Positions 1-5,587 of a stretch of 6,377 nt of DNA are shown here, piece by piece. The stretch lies in assembly GCA_019418195.1 (NCBI GenBank), contig DYCJ01000111.1:1-6377 (forward strand), in the 5' to 3' direction. The first letter of the stretch is position 1. Every line of letters begins with the position of its first letter. The translations under genes were made by a program, and so were the position numbers. The notes beneath the pieces were generated by a model. It had not been told where the DNA came from, did not search any database, and saw only the letters and a list, made by a program, of their open reading frames with translations. Source of the DNA: Clostridiales bacterium (GTDB taxonomy: Bacteria; Bacillota; Clostridia; Lachnospirales; Lachnospiraceae).

Positions 1-1067
1 ATCACCGCACTGCCATTTTCATTTTTAATAAAGCCAAACATTTCCGCAGTTTCAATATATTTATTTAACGGATTGTAGGGAATTGCTTTTCCTGTAAAAA
101 GCAGTTCATACAGAACATCCTTCAATTCCGGATAATCTGTAAGTTTATTCACCAGTGATTCAAATAACGTATTTTTATCATTCAGCAGTAATTTTTCTGC
201 TTCAAGAAAACCCGCTTTTGTCCATGCAGATCTCCTGTCCGGGAAATCTCTGCTGCCCGAAATATCTTCGTCAATACATTTGCACAGCCACGACACAAGG
301 TAAGGATACCCTGACGTATAATCATAAATCAGCCCTGCCATTGTATCGATGTCCATCCCAGTATGATAATCCTCCTCATAGTCTTCCAGCATTCCTGTAA
401 TATCTTTCTGCGAAAAGCTCATATCAACACGAAACTTTGCCGCAATGTTCCAAGGGCTATTATTCTTGTGATCCTGGTCAGATCGAATTTTTCTTTTTAT
501 ATTTTTAATGTCGTACACACCTGCAAGTATTACGGACTGAAAAGCTGGGGTCACATCTCTATCAATATAATACCCTCTAAGCTGAGAAAGAAAATCCAGA
601 AAGACCTGATTATTCGAAGCGCTGTCCACTTCATCGATAATCAGGACAATTGGTTTTTTTGATATACGGCACCATATACTCAAAATTTCAAACAGTTGCC
701 CCAGCGCCGCACCCTGACTATCCCCGATTAACTCCTGGAGATCTCTTCTGATTTCAGCAGGCATAGCCTCTTCCCCGCTGACTTTCCTAAGGATCGCTTC
801 TGAAAAAGCTTTTACAAACGCCCCTTCCTCCGCAAAATCTTTATGGCTCATCAGCTGAAAATCAAGACTTACAACAACATAATCCTGCACCAGATACTTT
901 GCCAGTGCTCGCAAGGTCGTAGTTTTTCCGTACTGCCGGGCACGATTTATTGTGAAATACTGCCCTGCATCTATCATTTTTTTAATCTGCTCAAGCCGAT
1001 CTGTTATATCCACCATATAGTGAAGCGACGGTTTGCAGTCTGCCGTAATATTAAATGTTCTGCTCAT
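1..1067 (-). CDS. AAA-like domain ATPase, C-terminal part cut off by window edge
   Basis: The frame is open from an ATG at 1067 to the left edge, giving 355 codons with no stop, so the C-terminus is missing. The start has GGAGG eight bases upstream. Near the N-terminus is a P-loop of the reduced type, RARQYGKTT (about residues 42-50), in which the usual first glycine is replaced; this resembles the R-P-R-x-(F/Y)-G-K-(S/T) loop of the AAA-ATPase-like/AAA_35 families. A Walker B follows (PIVLIIDEVD, 139-148), then a sensor-like strand (SVILAGVYDIKN, 178-189) and TSGYPYLVSWLC (251-262). These are the landmarks of a family common and often multicopy in Clostridia and Bacteroidetes. Many members end in a PD-(D/E)XK nuclease-like domain, which here would lie outside the window. 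The cellular role of the family is not established. The gene is AT-richer than the ABC operon and has its own promoter. Family assignment is good; function is open. Confidence 0.92.
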   Translation of the reverse strand, partial: MSRTFNITADCKPSLHYMVDITDRLEQIKKMIDAGQYFTINRARQYGKTTTLRALAKYLVQDYVVVSLDFQLMSHKDFAEEGAFVKAFSEAILRKVSGEEAMPAEIRRDLQELIGDSQGAALGQLFEILSIWCRISKKPIVLIIDEVDSASNNQVFLDFLSQLRGYYIDRDVTPAFQSVILAGVYDIKNIKRKIRSDQDHKNNSPWNIAAKFRVDMSFSQKDITGMLEDYEEDYHTGMDIDTMAGLIYDYTSGYPYLVSWLCKCIDEDISGSRDFPDRRSAWTKAGFLEAEKLLLNDKNTLFESLVNKLTDYPELKDVLYELLFTGKAIPYNPLNKYIETAEMFGFIKNENGSAV

Positions 1068-1128
1068 CACACGTTCCTCCCCGATCTGATCGTTTCTCCT
1101 GAAAACACGTCGGATATATGTATATTCT

Positions 1129-1157
1129 ATTCTACCATTGCCTCACCCAAATAACAA
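1129..1157 (-). promoter_or_regulatory. Probable sigma-A promoter of the AAA-like ATPase gene
   Basis: On the minus strand TTGTTA (1157-1152) and TAGAAT (1134-1129) are separated by exactly 17 bases. This would give an untranslated leader of roughly 55 bases before the ATG at 1067. It lies in the 120-bp gap after the WYL gene, so the ATPase can be transcribed independently of it. The hexamers match the consensus at four and five of six positions. Confidence 0.6.
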
Positions 1158-1189
1158 GCAGACCGCCTTTCTCAGCAGACCGCTTTCTC
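1157..1189 (+). repeat. Two-copy tandem repeat at the 3' end of the WYL gene
   Basis: AGCAGACCGCCTTTCTC (1157-1173) is followed immediately by AGCAGACCGCTTTCTC (1174-1189). The two copies differ by one C. The second copy includes part of the WYL stop codon (1188-1190), and the first base of the first copy is also the first base of the ATPase -35 box. Both copies point the same way, so they do not form a hairpin and are not a terminator. The pair looks like a slippage duplication or, less likely, a doubled binding site. Confidence 0.75.
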
Positions 1190-2183
1190 ATCCTTCATTT
1201 TCATACTCCCTGATCACTGCTCCCACCCATGCCTTAAACTCCTCTTTCACATCCTCCGGCCCCTCTATCACAACGCCCTTCCCAAGCGCCACAAGCCATC
1301 CGAAAAACTGCGGGCTTACATTCACCGCCGCGCTTACAGAAAAATGTTCCTCATCAACAGAATGCATCATGACATTTCTCCCAAAGCGGTCAATCATAGC
1401 CCCGGCCAGATTATTCTCGCAGGGCATCTTCACAGTACGCTCCTCTCCGCTGAACATACCGAACACTTTCTTAGCGTAATTTGCAAGATCAAATTTTTCG
1501 AAGTGTTCTTTTCCGCTTCGGGACTGATCCGTTATTTCTATATCCAGCATCTTATCCACCCGGAAATGTTTGATCATTTCCGCCTCGCCGTCATAACCGA
1601 CCATATAATAATTTTCATCGTCCCAGGTCAGTCCCCACGGGCTGATTTCATAGGCCTTCCCGTTCCTTCGCAGATGCATTTCTTTCTGCGGCGTCCACTC
1701 ATAGTAGCGAAAACGAATTAGCCGGTTCTGAGAGATCGCCTGGTGTATCTTGTCCACATTATAATAGATGCTTTCGTTCATCGTCTTAATGCGGTTTCCG
1801 ACGAACACCTGTCTCTGGAGCGTCTTTGCCTCATGTACGCTTGCCAGCTCTTCCAGCTTTCGAATCAGCTCATTTGACTTCTTCGCTGTAATAAATTTCG
1901 ATGACTGAACCGCATCGACCAGCAGCTTCAGCTCCGGCAGCTCAAAAGTTCTCTCCGCCACATAGAAGCCTGACGGCTTAGACCTGCGGTTTTCTATCTC
2001 CATACCAAACTCATTTAAGACCTTAATGTCATCATAAATACTTTTGCGGTCCGCCTGTATGCCGTAAGCGTTCAGCCGTTCTGATATTTCTGTCTGAGAG
2101 ATCGGATGTTCTTCGTCCGAATACCGAAGCAGGATCTGCATCACATATAACACTCTTAATTTCTGGCTGTATGATTTAACCAT
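1188..2183 (-). CDS. WYL-domain transcriptional regulator (HTH-WYL-WCX)
   Basis: This 331-residue protein has the usual length and layout of WYL regulators. The N-terminus is a winged helix-turn-helix of the HTH_11/DeoR-like type (about 8-75), with the recognition region ISQTEISERLNAYGI..DRKSIYDDIKVL (28-56). A helical linker includes FELPELKLLVDAV (80-92). The WYL domain (about 140-215) contains SPWGLTWDDENYYMVGYD (181-198), with the tryptophan and tyrosines that name the family, and a conserved arginine in HFRVDKM (R208). The remainder (about 235-331) fits the C-terminal WCX extension. WYL domains are known or proposed to sense nucleic acid or nucleotide ligands, and family members include PafBC, CapW/BrxR and many defence-associated regulators. 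The ATG has AAAGGAGA seven bases upstream. The target is unknown; it may control its own gene, the adjacent HIRAN gene or the downstream ATPase. Confidence 0.95.
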   Translation of the reverse strand: MVKSYSQKLRVLYVMQILLRYSDEEHPISQTEISERLNAYGIQADRKSIYDDIKVLNEFGMEIENRRSKPSGFYVAERTFELPELKLLVDAVQSSKFITAKKSNELIRKLEELASVHEAKTLQRQVFVGNRIKTMNESIYYNVDKIHQAISQNRLIRFRYYEWTPQKEMHLRRNGKAYEISPWGLTWDDENYYMVGYDGEAEMIKHFRVDKMLDIEITDQSRSGKEHFEKFDLANYAKKVFGMFSGEERTVKMPCENNLAGAMIDRFGRNVMMHSVDEEHFSVSAAVNVSPQFFGWLVALGKGVVIEGPEDVKEEFKAWVGAVIREYENEG

Positions 2184-2212
2184 GGCTTAATCTCCTTTAA
2201 CTTCATAAAGTC

Positions 2213-2240
2213 ATTGTAGCATATGCGCCGCTTTGTTAAA
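2213..2240 (-). promoter_or_regulatory. Probable extended -10 promoter of the WYL regulator
   Basis: On the minus strand there is an extended -10, TGCTACAAT (2221-2213). A weak -35, TTTAAC (2240-2235), lies 16 bases upstream of the TACAAT hexamer and overlaps the stop codon of the HIRAN gene. The predicted leader is only about 22 bases and carries the AAAGGAGA ribosome binding site. This suggests the regulator has its own promoter in addition to any read-through from HIRAN. Confidence 0.55.
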
Positions 2241-2595
2241 ACTCAGTATCATCAATCGCCTTAAGCTGTCTGCTGATCCTGCTCTCCATATCTTCTTTCC
2301 TGCCCTCTTCTACTTTGCAGATAATCTGATTCGTACAGATATACAGCACGCGTATATAGAACTTCTTCTTAACCTGGTCATACGCCCGCCCGGCGCTTAA
2401 AGTCCCTTTCGCTACAGTATACGGGCTGTTTGCAATATAGCCGACTTTTCCGTATACCGGAAGCAGCACCTGTATAGCCTCTGCATCATATTCATTCTCG
2501 GGCTCTTTCCTGCAGCGGAGAATATCGCCCACATGAAATACCCCATTACCGTAATAATGTCTCATCCCTGTAATCGTCAGATTGATTTCTTTCAT
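2236..2595 (-). CDS. Small stand-alone HIRAN-domain protein
   Basis: A protein of 119 residues whose first half is a HIRAN domain. Visible landmarks are ITGMRHYYGNG near the start (8-18), VGDILRCRKEPENEYDAEAI (22-41; the E-P-x-N-x-Y-D-x-x-A-I core) and GKVGYIANS (49-57). HIRAN domains bind DNA ends or single-stranded 3' ends in eukaryotic HLTF/Rad5. In bacteria they occur alone or fused to nucleases and helicases and are linked to DNA processing by inference. The second half (about 58-119) is basic and I do not recognise it. A longer frame starts at 2604, but AGAAAGG there touches that ATG with no spacer. The same AAAGGA is nine bases from the ATG at 2595, so I use 2595. It lies 52 bases upstream of the WYL gene on the same strand and is likely co-transcribed with it at least in part. 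Confidence 0.88.
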   Translation of the reverse strand: MKEINLTITGMRHYYGNGVFHVGDILRCRKEPENEYDAEAIQVLLPVYGKVGYIANSPYTVAKGTLSAGRAYDQVKKKFYIRVLYICTNQIICKVEEGRKEDMESRISRQLKAIDDTEF

Positions 2596-2630
2596 AACAC
2601 CCATCCTTTCTGCCCGGAGTTCCGGACATT

Positions 2631-2674
2631 AAAAAACTCACTTTTTGTTATACTTACCTTAACAAAAAATGAGT
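2631..2674 (-). terminator. Intrinsic terminator downstream of the HAD phosphatase gene
   Basis: Arms of 15 bases (2636-2650 and 2660-2674) are complementary except for one position that would be a G-U pair in minus-strand RNA. The loop is 9 bases. On the minus strand the second arm, ending in GTGAGT, runs into a short T tract (2635-2631). The hairpin begins about 40 bases after the HAD stop codon. The stem is AT-rich inside, so strength is uncertain. The inner TTTTTGTTA/TAACAAAAA dyad, just upstream of the HIRAN gene, could also serve as an operator. A weaker 5-bp hairpin (GGATG/CATCC, 2686-2698) followed by TATTTTT precedes it. Confidence 0.7.
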
Positions 2675-2714
2675 CCAAAAATACGGGATGAAGCATCCAT
2701 ATCCATTTTTTACA

Positions 2715-3452
2715 TCATTCTACTCCATCATAACCGAGATTAATTTCTTTAATCTTCTCAAATAATTCATCTTCCGTCCCGACTTCATACATTCCTTCCA
2801 CACTATCCCCCGGTTTTTCACGTCCCCTCCTGTTCATCCACACTGCATTCCATCCGGCATTTACCGCGCCTTTCATATCCAGCTCATATGAATCCCCGAC
2901 AAACCATATTTCCGCGTCCTCCAGCTTCATCATTCGCTTCGCATGATCAAAGATCTTCTTCTCCGGCTTCTCCGCGCCCACATCTCCCGATACAAATATA
3001 TTTTCATGAGGGATCCATCTCTCCGCCCGCAGGCTTTTCACCTTATTCCACTGATGCGCTGACGGGCCATTTGTGATAATCCCCAGTTCCGCTTTTCCAG
3101 AGCAGTAATCCAGTATCTTTTCCATCGTCTCCGACATATGGATATGCCTCTGGCGGTCCGCATATACTTTTTGAAATGCCAGCGCCTCTTCAACTGTAAT
3201 TATAATGTTATATTCTTCAAATGCTTTCTGTACTCTGTATATATACAGTTCTTCCATCGTGATCTGTCCCGACATAGCCTGTGAATACACCTGGTCGCTG
3301 TACTTTCTCGTGACAGGGTAGATCACCTCCGCCGGTATCGCCGGCTCATTTCCGAAATATTGTGCATACGCTTCTTTAAACGGGACCGTCTGGTCGTACA
3401 GTGTATCATCCACATCAAATAATATTGCTTTTTTCCCGGTGTCTTCTAACAT
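2715..3452 (-). CDS. HAD-superfamily phosphatase, YjjG-like
   Basis: A soluble 245-residue protein with all four haloacid dehalogenase motifs. Motif I is ILFDVDDTLYD, with nucleophile D13 and acid/base D15. Motif II is GIITNGP, with T127. Motif III is GAEKP, with K162. Motif IV is FVGDSYELD (184-192), where D187 and D192 should bind magnesium. The helical insert after motif I (about 20-105) is the C1 cap. Overall it resembles YjjG-type nucleotidases and related small-molecule phosphatases; the substrate cannot be read from the sequence. The longest frame would start at a GTG at 3482. GGGAGG lies eight bases before the ATG at 3452, so the ATG is preferred and the extra ten codons are leader. 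The gene is 69 bases downstream of the four-cysteine gene and ends before a terminator, so those two may form one unit. Confidence 0.93.
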   Translation of the reverse strand: MLEDTGKKAILFDVDDTLYDQTVPFKEAYAQYFGNEPAIPAEVIYPVTRKYSDQVYSQAMSGQITMEELYIYRVQKAFEEYNIIITVEEALAFQKVYADRQRHIHMSETMEKILDYCSGKAELGIITNGPSAHQWNKVKSLRAERWIPHENIFVSGDVGAEKPEKKIFDHAKRMMKLEDAEIWFVGDSYELDMKGAVNAGWNAVWMNRRGREKPGDSVEGMYEVGTEDELFEKIKEINLGYDGVE

Positions 3453-3472
3453 CTCAATTTCCTCCCGTATCT

Positions 3473-3490
3473 GACAATCCACAGATTGTC
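3473..3490 (-). promoter_or_regulatory. Perfect stem-loop/dyad in the leader of the HAD gene
   Basis: GACAATC (3473-3479) and GATTGTC (3484-3490) are perfect inverted arms of 7 bases around a 4-base loop. The dyad ends just before the GGGAGG ribosome binding site of the HAD gene. No T tract follows on the minus strand, so it is unlikely to be a terminator. It could be an operator or a leader-RNA hairpin. Confidence 0.5.
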
Positions 3491-3510
3491 CCTGTAATTT
3501 CTACATATCT

Positions 3511-3541
3511 ATTATCTGACCCTACATTTGTTTTCTGACAA
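3511..3541 (-). promoter_or_regulatory. Weak candidate promoter for the HAD gene
   Basis: On the minus strand TTGTCA (3541-3536) and GATAAT (3516-3511) are good hexamers but are 19 bases apart, longer than the preferred 17. The -35 lies inside the end of the four-cysteine gene. It would start transcription just upstream of the leader dyad at 3473-3490. Read-through from the upstream gene is the alternative. Confidence 0.3.
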
Positions 3542-3710
3542 CCGCGTATTCATCACCGTTCCGATAATACGGACACTGATAATATCTGTCTGACATGATC
3601 CGCACATAATCGTCCTCATCCATATTCATATCACACAGATAAGCACCGTACTCATCATCATATACATAAAATGCACAAGTATCACAGCTCGCTCTCTCTT
3701 TTCGCTTCAT
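3522..3710 (-). CDS. Small four-cysteine protein, DUF6472-like
   Basis: A 62-residue acidic protein with cysteines at 9, 12, 26 and 46 (CDTC, then YLCDM, then QCPYY), a spacing that suggests a zinc-ribbon-like metal site. The middle is rich in aspartate and tyrosine, and the C-terminus reads NGDEYAVVRKQM. It resembles small uncharacterised proteins of Lachnospiraceae that I recall under the name DUF6472; that name is from memory and should be checked. Function is unknown. A longer frame starts at 3746, but AAGGAG sits five bases before the ATG at 3710, which therefore is the likely start. No signal peptide or membrane segment is present. It is the first gene of the leftward group and is transcribed divergently from the ABC operon. 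Confidence 0.8.
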   Translation of the reverse strand: MKRKERASCDTCAFYVYDDEYGAYLCDMNMDEDDYVRIMSDRYYQCPYYRNGDEYAVVRKQM

Positions 3711-3786
3711 TCCGGCTCCTTCCTTCTTTCGATTGTTATATATCATTCCCGCAGGTTTATTCCGCTCGAAAATGCATCGCTTTTTT

Positions 3787-3795
3787 ATTATAGCA
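3787..3795 (-). promoter_or_regulatory. Extended -10 element for the four-cysteine gene
   Basis: The minus strand reads TGCTATAAT (3795-3787), a perfect extended -10. No good -35 is seen 16-18 bases upstream, which is tolerated by extended -10 promoters. Initiation near 3780 would give a leader of about 70 bases. It lies in the divergent gap shared with the rightward ABC operon. Confidence 0.55.
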
Positions 3796-3843
3796 TTTAT
3801 AAATAGTTCCGTCTCCTGTCTTTTTTATATCATCTTTCCATAT

Positions 3844-3868
3844 ACACTTGACATTCCGTCTCAAGTGT
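3844..3868 (+). promoter_or_regulatory. Operator-like inverted repeat over the -35 box of the ABC operon
   Basis: ACACTTGA (3844-3851) and TCAAGTGT (3861-3868) are perfect 8-base inverted arms separated by 9 bases. The left arm contains most of the TTGACA -35 hexamer, so a bound protein would block RNA polymerase. The obvious candidate ligand is the GntR/YtrA-type repressor encoded in the same operon, whose family binds palindromes; that link is inference. Confidence 0.55.
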
Positions 3869-3877
3869 GTATATACT
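3848..3877 (+). promoter_or_regulatory. Main sigma-A promoter of the ABC/GntR operon
   Basis: A perfect -35 TTGACA (3848-3853) and a -10 TATACT (3872-3877) are 18 bases apart. Transcription would begin near 3884, giving a leader of about 50 bases before the ATG at 3933. It is the strongest promoter match in the window and is overlapped by two inverted repeats, as expected for a repressed promoter. Confidence 0.75.
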
Positions 3878-3898
3878 GTATATATAAACATATACAGT
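3875..3898 (+). promoter_or_regulatory. Second operator-like inverted repeat over the -10/start site
   Basis: ACTGTATAT (3875-3883) and ATATACAGT (3890-3898) are perfect 9-base inverted arms separated by ATAAAC. The repeat begins within the -10 hexamer and spans the expected start of transcription. TGTATA/TATACA half-sites are plausible for a GntR-family protein. It differs in sequence from the dyad at 3844-3868, so the two may bind different proteins. Confidence 0.6.
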
Positions 3899-3903
3899 TG
3901 TGT

Positions 3904-3922
3904 TCCTTTACGACTGAAAGGA
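3904..3922 (+). promoter_or_regulatory. Possible Shine-Dalgarno-masking hairpin in the operon leader
   Basis: TCCTTT (3904-3909) is complementary to AAAGGA (3917-3922) across a 7-base loop. The second arm is part of the AAAGGAGGG ribosome binding site of the first ABC ATPase. Six pairs, four of them A-U, make only a weak stem, so this may be chance. Confidence 0.3.
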
Positions 3923-3932
3923 GGGACGCCAT

Positions 3933-4790
3933 ATGAAACCATTATTAGAAATCTCCCATCTCGACAAACAGATCGGCACCTTGCATCTGCAGGATATCTC
4001 CATTACGCTTGAACCGGGCTACATCTTCGGACTGATCGGGCGCAACGGCGCCGGCAAGACTTCACTGATCCGCACGATCATGAATCTGTACCACAAGGAT
4101 TCAGGCAGCGTCATTGTAAATGGATACCCTATGGATACCATGGAACGGGAGGCCAAGAATCTGATCGGCTTTGTCCTCGATGAATTCCTGTTCGAGGAGA
4201 AGCTGAGTATCGCGGCCAACGGAAAGCTCTTCGGCGCCACCTACACCGCCTATGACCATGAACTTTTTCTCAAATTCTGCGGCCGCTTCGGACTGAATCC
4301 GAAGCAGAAGACAGGTATGCTGTCCAAAGGACAGAAAGCCCGCTTTCAACTCGCCTTTGCCCTGTCCCATCAGGCAAAACTGTTTATTATGGATGAACCC
4401 GCCGCAGGACTTGATCCTCTCTTTCGCCGCGAGCTGACCGGATATATGCAGGAACTGGTCGAGGACGGTACACGGAGCATCCTTTTCTCCACACACCTGA
4501 CCTCGGATCTGGATCAGATAGGAGACTACATCGCACTGATCGACGAAGGACGGCTCTGCTTCTGCATGGATATGGAAAGCCTGCAGGAACGTTTTGTCCT
4601 GCTCAAAGGTACTGAGCAGGAGATCTCAGCTCTGCGCAGCCCGCATATCCTGGCTGCAGTACACGAACCGTACGGCAGTACGGCACTGGCGGAATATCCG
4701 GATGAATCTCTCATTTCCGGACTGGACATTTCCCGCCCGACCCTTGCCGAACTGCTCTTCTATCTCCAGAAAGGGAGGTGTATCTCATGA
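3933..4790 (+). CDS. ABC transporter ATP-binding protein, YtrB-type
   Basis: A complete 285-residue ABC ATPase. It shows Walker A GRNGAGKT (36-43), the ABC signature as LSKGQKARFQLAFAL (130-144), Walker B LFIMDEP (150-156) with catalytic E155, the D-loop AAGLDP (157-162) and the H-loop FSTHL (H188). Around the Q-loop position the sequence is GFVLDEFLFEE (79-89), with acidic residues and no glutamine, a deviation also seen in YtrB/BcrA-like proteins as I recall them. The C-terminal 75 residues are an accessory extension. It should power the membrane protein encoded next. The ATG is preceded by AAAGGAGGG at good distance. Its stop overlaps the next start as ATGA, implying translational coupling. 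GntR-linked YtrB-type systems are typically induced by cell-wall antibiotics or envelope stress; the substrate here is unknown. Confidence 0.96.
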   Translation: MKPLLEISHLDKQIGTLHLQDISITLEPGYIFGLIGRNGAGKTSLIRTIMNLYHKDSGSVIVNGYPMDTMEREAKNLIGFVLDEFLFEEKLSIAANGKLFGATYTAYDHELFLKFCGRFGLNPKQKTGMLSKGQKARFQLAFALSHQAKLFIMDEPAAGLDPLFRRELTGYMQELVEDGTRSILFSTHLTSDLDQIGDYIALIDEGRLCFCMDMESLQERFVLLKGTEQEISALRSPHILAAVHEPYGSTALAEYPDESLISGLDISRPTLAELLFYLQKGRCIS

Positions 4791-5575
4791 AGAAGCTTGC
4801 ATTCTACAGACTTATGCTGTCACTCAGGCGGAACATACTTCTGTTTCTCCTTTATGCGGTATGCTATCTTGTACTTTCTATAGCAGTCATAAACCATGTG
4901 ACATACTGGCTTGCGTTTGATTATCCTGACTTCATATCCATAGTCAGAACCGGCGACCGGACTTTGCTCCAAGAGCTTGTCTTCCAGATCATTATGGAAA
5001 ACCAGACGGTATATCACTGCATATCCGCTCTGTTAACGCTGGCACTCATCTGGCTTTTCTCGCTGCGCCTGCCTTTACAGCTGCCATGTGCCCTGCATGT
5101 ATGTCCTGCGGGAAAGACAGATAAGCTGCACTACCTGAGACTTTACCTTACGGGAAAGATCACGCTTCTGGTGCTCCTTCTCCTGATGATCACATACACC
5201 GGCTGGGGTGGATTCTTCTTCTATCTTCAGCCTCCCGCTCTTGCCGTGCAGCTCAGTCTGACAGCCTTCCTCTTCCTTGCTTTCAGCCTGAATCCGGATC
5301 CGGGCAACCGCAGGGAAGCATTAAAAAAATGCCCGGATATCGTAACCGAACGGAGCAGCAAGACATTTGTATCTGTTTACTGGAGCGGACTGCTTATACT
5401 GGAAAATACCATTTTCTATTCCGCACTGTATGTGAAGCCGGATTTCAGCTGGATCGATACCCTGTGGTGGCTGCCCGCCCTTGCATTGAATATCTGGCTG
5501 GCCAGAAGGCATGTGACACCGGTACTGGAAATCATGCTGGATTATGAGAAACTGTATTTCCCGATCAAAGAATAA
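4787..5575 (+). CDS. ABC-2-like membrane protein (permease) of the operon
   Basis: A 262-residue integral membrane protein with about six predicted helices by eye: 17-36, 76-93, 124-147, 149-168, 197-216 and 223-240. The N-terminal Arg/Lys-rich stretch (FYRLMLSLRRN) before the first helix suggests the N-terminus is cytoplasmic. A loop of about 40 residues separates helices 1 and 2, and another of about 28 charged residues separates helices 4 and 5. Position and topology fit the permease partner of the preceding ATPase, but I see no diagnostic motif, so the family name is inferred from context. A frame starting at a GTG at 4778 exists. GGGAGG is correctly spaced for the ATG at 4787, which overlaps the upstream stop by four bases, so that start is used. 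Confidence 0.88.
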   Translation: MKKLAFYRLMLSLRRNILLFLLYAVCYLVLSIAVINHVTYWLAFDYPDFISIVRTGDRTLLQELVFQIIMENQTVYHCISALLTLALIWLFSLRLPLQLPCALHVCPAGKTDKLHYLRLYLTGKITLLVLLLLMITYTGWGGFFFYLQPPALAVQLSLTAFLFLAFSLNPDPGNRREALKKCPDIVTERSSKTFVSVYWSGLLILENTIFYSALYVKPDFSWIDTLWWLPALALNIWLARRHVTPVLEIMLDYEKLYFPIKE

Positions 5576-5587
5576 GGAAGCGATAAC

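Noticed and set aside
155..1154. Plus-strand open frames of 81-103 codons
   Set aside because: They lie antisense to the AAA-like ATPase gene, overlap one another, lack ribosome binding sites and give low-complexity, protein-unlike sequences. The minus-strand frame has clear ATPase motifs.
1157..1189. Terminator for the WYL gene
   Set aside because: The repeated GCGGTCTGCT units are direct, not inverted, so no stem forms, and no T tract follows.
1138..1721. Plus-strand open frames antisense to the WYL gene
   Set aside because: No family resemblance and no ribosome binding site; they are shadows of a well-supported 331-residue regulator.
3807..3862. Direct repeat TTCCGTCTC (3807-3815 and 3854-3862)
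   Set aside because: Only nine bases, 47 bases apart, with no further flanking similarity; could easily be chance.
3733..3942. Open frames of 61-67 codons on both strands in the divergent gap
   Set aside because: They cross promoter elements and inverted repeats, and the sequences show no recognisable domain. The region is better explained as a divergent regulatory gap.
4019..4729. Minus-strand frames of 67-131 codons inside the first ABC ATPase gene
   Set aside because: Antisense shadows of a complete ABC ATPase with all expected motifs.
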